Assembly (NCBI GenBank): GCA_964420995.1
Contig: CAYQUX010000020.1
Span: 22,750 to 86,749 of the forward strand
Reading direction: 5' to 3'
Source of the DNA: Leptolinea sp964420995
GTDB taxonomy: Bacteria; Chloroflexota; Anaerolineae; Anaerolineales; Anaerolineaceae
DNA: 64,000 nucleotides
The notes under the pieces were generated by a model that was not told the DNA's origin, did not search any database, and saw only the letters and a list, made by a program, of their open reading frames with translations. This document shows, piece after piece, positions 1 through 8,838 of the stretch (position 1 is the stretch's first letter; every line of letters starts with the position of its first letter). A program made the position numbers and the translations under genes.

Positions 1-752
1 GTTTCATGGTATTCAAACGCGGGAGCGTGCCCAAAATTCCAATCCCAGGTTGAATACTTGGTTTCCTGAAGAAATCGGGCTCGTTCCAATAATTCTGCGG
101 GTACATCCATGCGGGTCAGTGGACCTTCTTTTGAAAAAGCATCCACCAGCCGTTTCCAGAAGGTCTGCATATCGGGAAATTGCTGCGGAGAAACGTGTTC
201 CCGTATGTTCGTTACCCGGCTACGCACCGAGGAGATGCCTTTCGAGATGATCTTCGACGGATTTACGTTTAACACGCTCTGAAGGACATCCAAATCGGTG
301 TCGAACAACAGGGTTCCATGATGCATCAGGCGTTTTTTGTGTATGCGCTGGGCTGTTCCGGAGATTTTTTTACCTTCCAATGTGATATCGTTGCGGCCCT
401 GGGCCAGCGCGGGTATCCCCATTAAATTGAGCGCTTCTTCCATTGGTTTTGAAAGAATGGACATGTCCAGCTTTTTTGAGTAATCAATAGGGCGGATGAA
501 GGTGTAATTCAGGTTCCCCATGTCATGATATACCGTACCGCCGCCAGAGGACCTCCGGACAACCTTCGCGCCAATCGCATTGGCCGCATCAAAATTCACT
601 TCCTTTTCGGAGTTTTGATAACGGCCGACAATAATGGCGTTCTGGTTTTGCCAGAGCATCATAATGTCTTCCGGTTGATCCCATTCCTGGGCGGCTTCTT
701 CCAATGCCAGGTTATAGGTTGGATCAAGAGAATTGGTTTCCAGGTAGATCAT
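1..752 (-). CDS. lplA: Lipoate-protein ligase A, 3' end cut by window edge
   Basis: The minus-strand frame opens with ATG at 752 and runs off the left edge, giving about 250 residues. It attaches lipoate (via lipoyl-AMP) to a lysine of lipoyl-domain proteins in the cytoplasm. The family signature is visible: RRSSGGGTVYHD at residues 66-77 and the KKISGTAQR lysine motif near residue 130. The N-terminal catalytic domain is complete, and whether the small C-terminal domain exists cannot be seen. No lipoyl-dependent dehydrogenase lies nearby. The only lipoyl-domain gene in the window is the GcvH/LbpA-like gene at 9220, and a second, different ligase is at 15499. Confidence 0.9.
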   Translation of the reverse strand, partial: MIYLETNSLDPTYNLALEEAAQEWDQPEDIMMLWQNQNAIIVGRYQNSEKEVNFDAANAIGAKVVRRSSGGGTVYHDMGNLNYTFIRPIDYSKKLDMSILSKPMEEALNLMGIPALAQGRNDITLEGKKISGTAQRIHKKRLMHHGTLLFDTDLDVLQSVLNVNPSKIISKGISSVRSRVTNIREHVSPQQFPDMQTFWKRLVDAFSKEGPLTRMDVPAELLERARFLQETKYSTWDWNFGHAPAFEYHE

Positions 753-999
753 GTGTCTGCCCTTTCATATTTCGTTTTATCCGGGTGTGTGAGGGAAGTA
801 TATTCTTTTTTGCTTCTATTTTCTATCAGAATTGTAACCTTAATGGGTCATAATTGGCTCATATAAGTCTGTTTTTCTGGTAGAGACTGTATGCAATGGA
901 AATTGTGTTTGGTGTGGACACCCGGTATGTCAATGAGTTAAGGAAAAAGCAGAAAAACGGAATGCTTATCCAAGCGAGGCAGGGGATGAAACGACCTGA

Positions 1000-1734
1000 T
1001 TACAACCTTGCGGCCCGCAATTCGCCATTCGTTTTTACTGCCGGCAGCGACCAGACCTGAGCGGTTAACACAATAATCCAAAGCATGTAGGTGTATATAT
1101 TAACACGCTCCCATAAACCAAGATACGGGGTGGGCAGGTTGGCTGCCATGCGCGGTCCATCAAAACCGGCCATTATGCCGAAAACGAGAAAGACAAGCAT
1201 GGTGGCGATTGAATACAACCGGAATTTTTTCCCAAATGCCGCCGCTCCGAATCCGATGGCGGGAAACATGCACAATAACACCCCCACACCAGTGATGATG
1301 GCATGCGCCGTATCGGTCAACGTTTCTTCGCTACCACGCATATGAATGGGGGCGAAAAGTGTGCCAATCAATCCGAGAATCTCTTTTGCGATAATAAGTG
1401 AGGCGGCTATTTTCAGGTTTCGATTATTTTCAGCGGAAAACCATAAACCAAGGCCAAAGGCATAGATCAGCATGCCGTAAATAATAAACATGGGTTTAAC
1501 AAATCCTGTGGATGGAGCCCCAATGGCGAACAACTCACTAACCGATAGCGCGGCTGGATCATATACTTCCCAGAATGATGGAGCTATCAAAACAACAGCC
1601 ACGTATAATATGGAAGAGAGAATTCCACATGAGAGAAGTATGTGCCTGATGGGTAGGCGCTGAGAAATGGCAAATCCCTGCGGCAGGGTGGTTGTTTCGC
1701 CGTTCTTATTCATAAATCCATACCTTCCATTCAA
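1000..1734 (-). CDS. DUF998-type multipass membrane protein
   Basis: The protein has about 244 residues and six or so hydrophobic helices. It contains an AALSVSELFAIGAP segment after the first helix and a GFDGPRMAANLPTPYLGLWER stretch before the last. This layout fits the DUF998 integral membrane family, whose function is unknown. The first residues are hydrophilic, so a start at the internal ATG of MNKNGETTT (about seven codons in) is equally possible. It stands alone between the lipoate ligase and the flavinylation operon, with no tight spacing to either. Confidence 0.6.
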   Translation of the reverse strand: MNGRYGFMNKNGETTTLPQGFAISQRLPIRHILLSCGILSSILYVAVVLIAPSFWEVYDPAALSVSELFAIGAPSTGFVKPMFIIYGMLIYAFGLGLWFSAENNRNLKIAASLIIAKEILGLIGTLFAPIHMRGSEETLTDTAHAIITGVGVLLCMFPAIGFGAAAFGKKFRLYSIATMLVFLVFGIMAGFDGPRMAANLPTPYLGLWERVNIYTYMLWIIVLTAQVWSLPAVKTNGELRAARL

Positions 1735-1851
1735 TAGCCTGATACTGCAAGGCTGTTAGCATTTCTAGCGAGACGATGCGCGGGTTCATATACCGCTTTT
1801 GGCAAGCGATCCGCGCGGAAATGTCGCCAATCTGTCGATTCCAGGGAGTGG

Positions 1852-2256
1852 TCACTCGTGCTGCGCTTTCAAAAGGGCATTCTCCACACCCTGCAGGTAA
1901 GCTTTTGATGTAAGGGTTGCCCCGCTGATGGTGTCTACCTGTAGAGTTTGTGAGGCGATCACCCGGTCATACAGGGTCTTGTTCCAGCCTTCGCCGCGGT
2001 CTTCCAGGCTTTTCACCAGGTCAATCTTGCTGACTTTGCCGCCGGTTACAGTAACATTCACCGTATTGGCGCGCCATTTGTACATGCCTCCTTCATATTC
2101 ACCGGTGTAGACGCCATCTTTCAGTTTTGAAAAATCAACCCGATTAAGGGGAAGATTGCGGGCTTCTTTATGTTCGTTTTCCAGCTTGAACCAGCCAAAC
2201 GCGCCCGCTCCACCCAGCAGCGTGACGATGATCAATGCGATAATCCAACCGTTCAT
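1852..2256 (-). CDS. Membrane-anchored FMN-binding domain protein
   Basis: A single N-terminal membrane helix (residues 3-23) precedes an extracytoplasmic FMN_bind domain. The flavinylation motif is DTISGATLTS at residues 108-117. In this family (RnfG, NqrC and relatives) the threonine of S-G-A-T carries covalently linked FMN, added by ApbE, so T114 is the expected site. The ApbE gene lies directly upstream in the same operon. The start at 2256 has an AAAGGA site; an in-frame ATG at 2295, four bases after the apbE stop, would add 13 residues. No haem motif or ferredoxin domain is present, so it probably acts as a simple surface flavin electron carrier. Confidence 0.8.
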   Translation of the reverse strand: MNGWIIALIIVTLLGGAGAFGWFKLENEHKEARNLPLNRVDFSKLKDGVYTGEYEGGMYKWRANTVNVTVTGGKVSKIDLVKSLEDRGEGWNKTLYDRVIASQTLQVDTISGATLTSKAYLQGVENALLKAQHE

Positions 2257-2298
2257 TTTCCGTTTTCCTTTATATAAAGTTTTGTTGTTTTTCATTTT

Positions 2299-3279
2299 TT
2301 ATTCCAATATGTCCATCCGGATGTTCACTTCCGGCCTGAATTGAAATGCCAAACCTCTGGTTATGTATACATGCATCTCTGTGTCCACCAATACTGCCTC
2401 TGTGTGTGGATACCTCCGCAACACCTCCATGCCCTTATCCAGTCCCGCCACAAACACCATGGTGGATAAGGCATCCGCCTCCATGGAGTTCGCTGACAGA
2501 ATGGTCACGCTGCTCAAACCGGATTCCGCCGGATATCCCGTTTGGGGATCAAGAATATGGTGGTAGCGTTTACCGCCGGAATCCATGAAAAAGCGTTGAT
2601 AATCTCCCGAGGTGACCACTGATTGCTCCGCGGCACGTACCGCGCCGATCAGACTGTTTTGCTGCCGGGGGTGCTGAATGCCGATCTGCCAGGGTTGGCC
2701 GTCCGGCTTTGTTCCCAGGGTGACCACGTTGCCGCCCAGATTGGAAAATGCTGAAGTGATCCCGTATTCATGGAATACTTCCAGCAGCCGGTCGGCGGCA
2801 TAACCCTTGCCGATACCACCCGGGTCTATGGCTTGCCCCGGTCTCTTCAGAAAAGCTGTCTGTCGTTGCAAATCCAAATCCAGACTGTTGATGTCGACAA
2901 GCGGTAATACATTTCTAATTTCCGAATCCCGCGGAGGGTTGGTCAAATCCTGGCTGTTCTTCCACAGGGAAACCAGCGGGGCAATGGTCACGTCGAGATA
3001 TCCGGGAAATGCGCTGGCAAAGGCCTGCGCGCCAGATAAAACATCCAGCGTTTCACGGGATACTTTCTCGGGTTGTTTTCCCGCTGAGCGATTGATCCGG
3101 CATGTATCGCTATCGGGGATGAAGCGGCTCAATAGCCCTTCCAGCCGTTCCACTTCGCGGATGGCGGCATCCAGCGCTTCCTGCGCGCGCAGGCCGTACA
3201 AGCAATGTGACATCACCGTTCCCATGGCAGGGTGGACGATCCGGGCGCGCTGTGTTTCTATCGTCTGAAGCACAACCAT
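2299..3279 (-). CDS. apbE: FAD:protein FMN transferase
   Basis: This 326-residue protein transfers FMN from FAD to a threonine of FMN-binding domain proteins. ApbE signatures are clear: HPAMGTVMSH near the N-terminus, YLDVTIAPLVSLW, the IDPGGIGKGYAADR segment near residue 150, SNLGGNVVTLG, and YHHILDPQTGYPA followed by the S-V-T and A-D-A-L-S-T metal and substrate region. No lipobox or signal peptide is evident, unlike many periplasmic ApbE proteins. The ATG at 3279 follows an AAGGG site, eight bases after the TetR stop. Together with the FMN-binding protein downstream it forms a two-part flavinylation unit. Confidence 0.92.
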   Translation of the reverse strand: MVVLQTIETQRARIVHPAMGTVMSHCLYGLRAQEALDAAIREVERLEGLLSRFIPDSDTCRINRSAGKQPEKVSRETLDVLSGAQAFASAFPGYLDVTIAPLVSLWKNSQDLTNPPRDSEIRNVLPLVDINSLDLDLQRQTAFLKRPGQAIDPGGIGKGYAADRLLEVFHEYGITSAFSNLGGNVVTLGTKPDGQPWQIGIQHPRQQNSLIGAVRAAEQSVVTSGDYQRFFMDSGGKRYHHILDPQTGYPAESGLSSVTILSANSMEADALSTMVFVAGLDKGMEVLRRYPHTEAVLVDTEMHVYITRGLAFQFRPEVNIRMDILE

Positions 3280-3287
3280 CCCTTTTC

Positions 3288-3878
3288 TTATGCCTGTTTC
3301 CTGACCGCGACATCTGTCAGCCCCTTCATTACGAATTCGGTCAGGTGCTCCATGATCTCCGGGAAAAACTCCATGCCAATCTCATCTTTGTGGGTGTCCA
3401 CATTGATGATCGCGCCGAAGAGGGCCATGATCATGCGGCAGTCGATGTCAGCGCGCATTTTGCCTTCTGCCTGCCATTTTTTCACGACCTCAAGAAAAAT
3501 GTCGTAGATGAAATCGACATGTTCCAGCCCGTTCTTTTCGTGGTATTTTTGCTCGATCTTTGAAAAGACGTCCCGGTTGTACCATTCGCGCAAAATGGGG
3601 TTGGACTGGATGCCGATCATATTCAACCGTGTTATCTCACGGACGACTTCCATGGGTGAATCGTCTATATCTATGGCAGCAAGGGTGCTTTGTTTCAGCT
3701 TGACGTTTTCATCCAGGAATATCTCCATGAACAGGTCTTCCTTGGAAGGGTAGTAGAGGTAAAACGTACCGGCGGCGATTCCGGCCAGAGTAGTGATGTC
3801 AGATACGCTGGTGTCTTTAAAGCCTTTCGCGCTGAACAATTCCTTCCCGCAGCGATAGATTTCTGCTTTTTTATCCAT
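3288..3878 (-). CDS. TetR/AcrR family transcriptional regulator
   Basis: The protein is 196 residues long. The N-terminal helix-turn-helix is typical (ELFSAKGFKDTSVSDITTLAGIAAGTFYLYYPSKEDL, residues 14-46), followed by an all-helical ligand-binding domain. It is the first gene of an operon with apbE and the FMN-binding protein, with eight bases to apbE. A perfect inverted repeat lies just upstream of its start (3896-3925), so it very probably autoregulates the operon. The ligand is unknown; TetR proteins of this type usually sense small hydrophobic molecules. Confidence 0.9.
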   Translation of the reverse strand: MDKKAEIYRCGKELFSAKGFKDTSVSDITTLAGIAAGTFYLYYPSKEDLFMEIFLDENVKLKQSTLAAIDIDDSPMEVVREITRLNMIGIQSNPILREWYNRDVFSKIEQKYHEKNGLEHVDFIYDIFLEVVKKWQAEGKMRADIDCRMIMALFGAIINVDTHKDEIGMEFFPEIMEHLTEFVMKGLTDVAVRKQA

Positions 3879-3895
3879 GGTTCAGTTTCCTTGAA

Positions 3896-3925
3896 AATGA
3901 ATGAATAAAATAATATTCATTCATT
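3896..3925. promoter_or_regulatory. Palindromic TetR operator over the flavinylation operon promoter
   Basis: Two perfect 12-base arms, AATGAATGAATA and TATTCATTCATT, are separated by six bases (aaataa). The centre lies about 32 bases upstream of the TetR start codon. The T/A-rich right part also resembles a -10 element on the minus strand. Length and symmetry are those of TetR-family operators, so this is inferred to be the autoregulatory site. Confidence 0.75.
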
Positions 3926-4339
3926 ATTTTACGACACAATTCACAAATGTCAAGAAATTTAAATGAAATTCGGGTGTGAAATGAACCGGGAGTTTTCTGA
4001 TGCTCTGGTTTCCGGTTGGAAAAATTTTCTTATTCCAATATCTGCGTTGACCGGAGTGGGAAATTTCGCACGCCAAAATGGCCCGGTTCTTGGAGATGAT
4101 GGAAATCGGCGATCGTGTTTCCTGCGGCAGAGTTCCGGAACTAAATGGGCCTGATGGAGGATGACCTTTTCCATCTATTTGTTCAAAAAAAGGCCGCGAT
4201 ACTTCGTCTGGTGTGGACCAGGGTAAACCTCCGAATTGTCAAAAGAAAGCACTGACAAAGAAGACGGTTCCCATTTTCCGCGTAGTGATGCTATCAACTC
4301 ATTGTTTGAGCTGTAAAACCGTTGTGCTACAATGGCTGC
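3926..4339. other. Intergenic region without recognisable gene
   Basis: About 410 bases separate the TetR promoter from the next lipoprotein gene. Short reading frames on both strands have no recognisable motif and no ribosome binding site. The promoter of the lipoprotein presumably lies in the last 100 bases, but I cannot pick a convincing -35/-10 pair. Confidence 0.5.
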
Positions 4340-5170
4340 ATGCGTATATACCTACCCAAGGCATATTTCTACCTGTTTTTGGCGGTCTTTCTCTCATCCT
4401 GCGGAACAACACAGGCATCCCCCACCATCTCTCCAACCATACTTCCGCCAGACGCAACCCGTACATACACAATAACGCCCGGTTGTACTTTCACAGCGAT
4501 TCCAACATTAACTTCCTCACCAACCGCTACTGCCAGTTTAACTCCCTCGGTGACTCCTTCTCAAACGAGTGAACCTTCGCCCACAATAACTCCTGAACCG
4601 ACCTATATGGTCTTGCGCGGCATCGTCAATCAACCGCATGTGAATTGCTATTACGGACCGTCAAAGGCTTACCTGTATAAATACGGTCTCCTGAAAGATA
4701 ACCGGCTGGAAATCTTCGGTTACATGGCAGATACCGGCTACATCGAAGTCAAGGCTATCGGCGGAGACAATCCCTGCTGGATGAATCTGGATTTCATGGA
4801 TGTGCAGGGGGACATTAAGCAAGTAAAACCTGTAGACCCGGAAACGATCAAACTTCCCTGGTCACCCTATTACCCGGCATTGAGTTTTGCCCGGGCGGAT
4901 CGAAATGGAAATGAGGTAACTGTTTCCTGGTCACCGCTGGTTTTGAAACCCGGGGATGATTCGGAACAGGAATCCTATCTCCTGGAAGCCTGGGTGTGCC
5001 GTGAGGGTAAGCTGAGATTTACTCCGATTGGCGCCTATCAAAACAAAGCGACAGTGACGGATGAACCGGGCTGCGATGAACCATCCCATGCGCGGGTGTA
5101 TGGGGTGGAAAAACATGGGTACACGAAATACTTGATGTTTGACTGGCCGCCAGCGGAGCTGGTTGAATAG
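4340..5170 (+). CDS. Lipoprotein with Ser/Thr/Pro-rich linker, unknown function
   Basis: The ATG at 4340 begins a hydrophobic signal peptide ending in the lipobox L-S-S-C-G. A roughly 60-residue linker rich in Thr, Ser and Pro follows, then a globular C-terminal part of about 190 residues. The stretch NQPHVNCYYGPSKAYLYKYG and the W-M-N-L-D pattern resemble bacterial SH3-like domains, which often bind wall material. The last 90 residues look like a fibronectin-type or immunoglobulin-like beta domain (ALSFARADRNGNEVTVSWSP). It is probably exposed on the cell surface. Secreted proteins with such linkers are common in Anaerolineae. It is monocistronic, convergent with the glycerate kinase. Confidence 0.65.
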   Translation: MRIYLPKAYFYLFLAVFLSSCGTTQASPTISPTILPPDATRTYTITPGCTFTAIPTLTSSPTATASLTPSVTPSQTSEPSPTITPEPTYMVLRGIVNQPHVNCYYGPSKAYLYKYGLLKDNRLEIFGYMADTGYIEVKAIGGDNPCWMNLDFMDVQGDIKQVKPVDPETIKLPWSPYYPALSFARADRNGNEVTVSWSPLVLKPGDDSEQESYLLEAWVCREGKLRFTPIGAYQNKATVTDEPGCDEPSHARVYGVEKHGYTKYLMFDWPPAELVE

Positions 5171-5216
5171 ACCCCATCCGATAATTCTTGAGTGGTCTTT
5201 TGTGGATGGTAGTAAT

Positions 5217-6569
5217 TTAAAATCGTACGAGAAAATTAAGGTCATTCACATTGGTGCCGGTCGGGCCGGTGATGAGTAGATCACCCAGGGCTTCAAAAAA
5301 ATGGTAGGAATCGTTGCGTTTAAGATAATCATTCGGGTCCAATCCCAATGATTGTGCCCGCCCCCAGCTTTTGCCGCTAACTATTGCGCCGGCTGCCGGC
5401 GTGGGGCCATCCTCTCCGTCAGTTCCCATAGTCAATAATGCCACACCATCGACTCCATGGAGCGGCTCAACCGCAGCCAACGCAACTTCGAGATTTCTCC
5501 CACCCAATCCGGTTCCGTGAAGGGTAACTGTGGTTTCACCACCCGCCACCAGAAATTGAGGCACATCGCTTTTCCCGGTTTTTTTCAGCGTACTGGCCAG
5601 ACTTTTTCCCGCTTCACATGCTTCGCCTGTGAACGAGGTGGTAAGCAAATGGGTCTCGAACCCGAGCGATTCGGCTATATCAATGGACGCCAGCGCCGCG
5701 CTTCGGTTTTCCGCAATGATCAGGTTTTGTACATGCTCCAGACAGACATCGCCGTGTTTAAGAGTTTCGGGCAACTCTCCGGCGAGACCCCGTGTTAATG
5801 TTTTGAGGATAGCCGGAGGAACCCTGTTTTGCAGGTTGTATTTATTCAGAATTTCTATGGCCTGCGAAAAACTGGAAGGATCTGGAGCTGTTGGCCCTGA
5901 AGCGATCACATCCAGAGGACTGTTCACCACATCCGAAATGATCAGGCTGATAACGGTGGCAGGGTGAGCCAGGCGCGCCAATCCGCCGCCTTTCAACCGG
6001 TCGAGATGTTTGCGGAGCGTATTGATTTCGCCGATATCAGCCCCGCATGACAGCAAAAGCCGGGTAAGTTCCTGCAGGTCGTTCAGCTTGATACCTTCAT
6101 GGGGCAGGGTGATCAACGACGATCCACCGCCGGAGACCAGGCAAAAAACCAGGGTTTGTGGGTCGGAACGTGACAAAAAGGTGGCCAACTCCTGCGCGCT
6201 TTTCAGGCTATCTTCGCCGGGAACCGGGTGGTTGCCCGGCAGGCAGCGAACGCGGGCAGGTAGTTTTGCCCTCTCAACCAAATCATTATGCTTATAGACC
6301 AGCACCCCATCGCTTATGCGGTCGCCCAAAATTTCAAAAAGTCCGCTACCCATGGCAAGGGCGGCTTTGCCAAACCCGACTGTCCGAATTTCATTAAATA
6401 TACCCAGGTCATACTCGACACCGCCAACAGACAACCGGCTGCCAATCAATTTTAGACTGGATCGTAGGGCGCGAACTGGATCAACCGCTTCCAGGGCTGC
6501 TGAGACAATCTTCTGCACAATATCTGCCTGGCGCGTATTTATTGATGCGGGATGGAATTCCGTGATCAT
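5217..6569 (-). CDS. Glycerate kinase, GckA/TtuD (MOFRL) type
   Basis: The protein is 450 residues, the normal size for the glycerate 2-kinase family that phosphorylates D-glycerate to 2-phosphoglycerate. Visible hallmarks are the N-terminal GFGKAALAMG segment, the glycine-rich CLVSGGGSSLITLP loop, and LISDVVNSPLDVIASGPTAPDP. The C-terminal MOFRL domain follows (GGETTVTLHGTGLGGRNLEVAL, TMGTDGEDGPTPAAGAIV). The ATG at 6569 has an AAAGG site; a TTG one codon earlier is less likely. Older annotations call this family hydroxypyruvate reductase. It stands alone, so its source of glycerate is not evident from context. Confidence 0.88.
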   Translation of the reverse strand: MITEFHPASINTRQADIVQKIVSAALEAVDPVRALRSSLKLIGSRLSVGGVEYDLGIFNEIRTVGFGKAALAMGSGLFEILGDRISDGVLVYKHNDLVERAKLPARVRCLPGNHPVPGEDSLKSAQELATFLSRSDPQTLVFCLVSGGGSSLITLPHEGIKLNDLQELTRLLLSCGADIGEINTLRKHLDRLKGGGLARLAHPATVISLIISDVVNSPLDVIASGPTAPDPSSFSQAIEILNKYNLQNRVPPAILKTLTRGLAGELPETLKHGDVCLEHVQNLIIAENRSAALASIDIAESLGFETHLLTTSFTGEACEAGKSLASTLKKTGKSDVPQFLVAGGETTVTLHGTGLGGRNLEVALAAVEPLHGVDGVALLTMGTDGEDGPTPAAGAIVSGKSWGRAQSLGLDPNDYLKRNDSYHFFEALGDLLITGPTGTNVNDLNFLVRF

Positions 6570-6865
6570 CAATGGGAAACCTTTGCCATAAGTATTTGCC
6601 TCTTCATTATTTCCTTTTTAATTGATTTGGCTGGTCAGAAGGATCTTGAGATGTTTGCTGGTTCGGATCGGACAAGGTATTCGTAAAGGTTGGAATTGAA
6701 TTATTCAATGGCAGAGTAGATTACGGTTATCCTTCCGGAAGTGCCGGCTTGTTATAAAGATCATGAAATTGAAGTTATTTGATTGTAATTGAAATTGTTT
6801 TGATGGATTGACAGATCGTTACCGTCGTTTTCGAGAGGGGCGGTAAATTTTTATCAAGGCGTGCG

Positions 6866-6895
6866 AAAAAACGCCAACCCTTATTTATGGGCGTT
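6866..6895 (-). terminator. Rho-independent terminator of tatA
   Basis: Read on the minus strand, arms AACGCC and GGCGTT enclose a 14-base loop and are followed by a run of T (the aaaaa at 6866-6870 of the plus strand). It lies about 60 bases beyond the tatA stop codon. Otherwise the 384 bases between the glycerate kinase gene and tatA contain nothing I can recognise. Confidence 0.65.
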
Positions 6896-6956
6896 GAAGG
6901 TGAGCATGCTTTTCGTCAAACATCCCAATTCATGGAAACATCATCTTTGCACCAGT

Positions 6957-7121
6957 TCACTCTCCCTTATTGAAATCCTCTTTAGTATCGCCATTGATGG
7001 CTTTTTTGAAATTGTGGATTCCCTCTCCCAATTCTGCGCCAATTTTGCTGATTTTCCCCACGCCGAAAAGCAATACCACCATCATCAAAATGATCACAAT
7101 CTCAGGCAACCCGAAGTTCAT
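6957..7121 (-). CDS. tatA: Sec-independent translocase subunit TatA/TatE
   Basis: This is a 54-residue protein starting MNFGLPEIVIILMMVVLLFG. One N-terminal transmembrane helix is followed by the conserved F-G-x-x-K-(I/L) hinge and an amphipathic helix (IGAELGEGIHNFKKAI). The start at 7121 is preceded by GGAGAGAAA, so the nine upstream codons in frame are not used. TatA forms the pore for folded proteins. No TatC is in the window, but a twin-arginine hydrogenase small subunit begins 2.7 kb away, a plausible client. Confidence 0.88.
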   Translation of the reverse strand: MNFGLPEIVIILMMVVLLFGVGKISKIGAELGEGIHNFKKAINGDTKEDFNKGE

Positions 7122-7231
7122 TTTCTCTCCTTTCAGAACTATTGACATCTATGTGATTTAATTGGTTCAAAATACTACTTGAATAGAAAGGAATTAAATG
7201 TTACTATATCATTATATTTCATTATATAACA

Positions 7232-8014
7232 ATGAGTAACATTTATATACAACCAATGGGCGACCTGCTGACTACCAAACAAGTACAGGACATATTGAAG
7301 GTTGATCGTATTACCGTTTATCGCATGGTAGATGACGGTCGAATTAAAGGAGTAAAGATTGGGACTCAATGGCGCTTTACACAAAACGAGATTGATCGTT
7401 TTCTGGGATTGGATGCACCAGAAGAAGTCCCTGCCGCCGAGTCAATACAGGATTTCCCATCCACATGTGTCAAGGAGGTTCAAGATATTTTCGCGGGGAT
7501 CATTGGAATAGGCGCGGTCACTGTGACCATGCAGGGCACGCCATTAACCGAACCCACTTTTACCAATCCCTTTTGCAAATTGATCATGTCGTCTGAGTCG
7601 GGCAAACACGCCTGCCAGAGTTCATGGCGCAGAATCGCCTTAAAAAATACCGGAGAACCAGATTTTCAAATTTGTCACGCCGGTCTGTGTTACAAGCGAG
7701 CAAAAATTCAATCAGAAAATCATCAGATCGCATGGCTGATCGCCGGTCAGTATTACCTGAATAACCCCGAGAATGAATCAGAGCGAAAACGAGTGGAAGA
7801 TCTGGCCGTTATGCATCAGATTTCAAAAGAAAAATTGTTGGAAGCAGCCAGGCAAATCCCCATTTTGAATAAATATCAACAGGATCAAGTTCAGGAATGG
7901 ACACCCAAAGTAGCCGGAACAGTGCAATCCATTTTGTGCGAACGAGCCGAATTGATTGGTCGTTTAAAGCGAATCGCTGAGTTAAGTTCGATCAACCCTT
8001 CGCTTACGAAATAA
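7232..8014 (+). CDS. Excisionase-type HTH plus PocR sensor regulator
   Basis: Residues 12-58 form an excisionase/MerR-like DNA-binding helix-turn-helix (LTTKQVQDILKVDRITVYRM, then WRFTQNEIDRFL). Residues 75-240 form a PocR ligand-binding domain with its usual cysteine pattern: FCKLI, HACQSS, ICHAGLCY. Such proteins sense small organic molecules or redox state through that domain. The gene begins the run tusA-dsrE-dsrE-lbpA, 19 bases before tusA, so it is the likely local regulator. No Shine-Dalgarno sequence precedes the ATG at 7232; the upstream stretch is very A/T-rich and its start is therefore less certain. Confidence 0.8.
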   Translation: MSNIYIQPMGDLLTTKQVQDILKVDRITVYRMVDDGRIKGVKIGTQWRFTQNEIDRFLGLDAPEEVPAAESIQDFPSTCVKEVQDIFAGIIGIGAVTVTMQGTPLTEPTFTNPFCKLIMSSESGKHACQSSWRRIALKNTGEPDFQICHAGLCYKRAKIQSENHQIAWLIAGQYYLNNPENESERKRVEDLAVMHQISKEKLLEAARQIPILNKYQQDQVQEWTPKVAGTVQSILCERAELIGRLKRIAELSSINPSLTK

Positions 8015-8033
8015 GGATAAAAGGAGCAAAAAT

Positions 8034-8267
8034 ATGACAGTAACACCAGATCAGGTACTTGATTGTAGTGGTATGTCCTGCCCGATGCCGATTTTAAAAA
8101 CCAAGAAAGCGGTCGATGGTCTTCAGTCTGGACAGGTTCTTAAGATGATCGCCACCGATCCCGGTTCAACCAGCGACATTCAAGCCTGGACGGAGAAGAC
8201 TGGCAACCAACTGGTGTCTTCCGAAAAAGAAGGAGATAAATTCATCTTCTTTATTAAGAAGAGCTAG
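8034..8267 (+). CDS. tusA: Sulfur-carrier protein TusA
   Basis: This 77-residue protein has the family signature LDCSGMSCPMPILKTKKAV near the N-terminus; the cysteine of C-P-M-P carries the persulfide. The second half shows ATDPGSTSDIQAW, the usual beta-alpha part. TusA passes sulfane sulfur between proteins in the cytoplasm. It follows the PocR regulator by 19 bases, has an AAGGAG site, and is followed by two DsrE-family genes, the usual partners of TusA in sulfur oxidation and reduction clusters. Confidence 0.95.
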   Translation: MTVTPDQVLDCSGMSCPMPILKTKKAVDGLQSGQVLKMIATDPGSTSDIQAWTEKTGNQLVSSEKEGDKFIFFIKKS

Positions 8268-8346
8268 CTTCGCGGGTTTACCGCAAAAAAAACGGCACCA
8301 CATGAAATTTCTTTACAGGAAAAATTCAGAGTAATTGGGAGAAGAT

Positions 8347-8823
8347 ATGGGTACAGAATCGAGTAAACGACTTGCCATGATCGCCCTGCATGGAACCATG
8401 GATTTGGCTTATCCTCCATTTATTCTTGCCACAGCCGCTGTGGCACTTGATATGGAGGCGGGGATTTTCTTCACTTTTTATGGACTTGATATCCTCAAGA
8501 AAGGCAATGCCGATAAGCTGCAGGTTGCTCCCATCGCCAATCCGGCCATGCCCATGCCCGTTCCCAACATTGTCGGCATGCTCCCTGGAATGACATCCAT
8601 GGCTACCGGCATGATGAACAATTGGATGAAAAAAGCCAATGTTGCGAAACTGAGCGAATTAATGGATATGGCCATCGAAGGTGGCGTGCGCATGTTTGCC
8701 TGCCAGATGAGCATGGACGTGATGGGCATTAAAAAAGAAGACCTTATTGATGGTATCGAAATTGTTGGCGCCGCTACATTCCTGAGTTACGCCAGCGAAA
8801 ACGCGATCACACTATCCTTCTAA
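8347..8823 (+). CDS. DsrE2-like sulfurtransferase family protein
   Basis: The 158-residue protein has the DsrE/F-like alpha/beta fold pattern: AVALDMEAGIFFTFYGLDIL, then a Met/Pro-rich insert (PAMPMPVPNIVGMLPG) and the active-site region RMFACQMSMDVMGIKKEDL. The cysteine of FACQMS is the expected sulfane carrier. The FFTFxGL motif plus the insert resemble DsrE2, which is often membrane-associated. The start at 8347 follows GGGAGAAG; an upstream TTG at 8335 is rejected. It is 15 bases from the next dsrE gene, so the two may form a heteromer. Confidence 0.85.
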   Translation: MGTESSKRLAMIALHGTMDLAYPPFILATAAVALDMEAGIFFTFYGLDILKKGNADKLQVAPIANPAMPMPVPNIVGMLPGMTSMATGMMNNWMKKANVAKLSELMDMAIEGGVRMFACQMSMDVMGIKKEDLIDGIEIVGAATFLSYASENAITLSF

Positions 8824-8838
8824 AAAAGAGAGTGAAGA

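Noticed and set aside
525..866. Plus-strand frame of 113 codons
   Set aside because: It is antisense to the clear lipoate-ligase frame and lacks a ribosome binding site and motifs.
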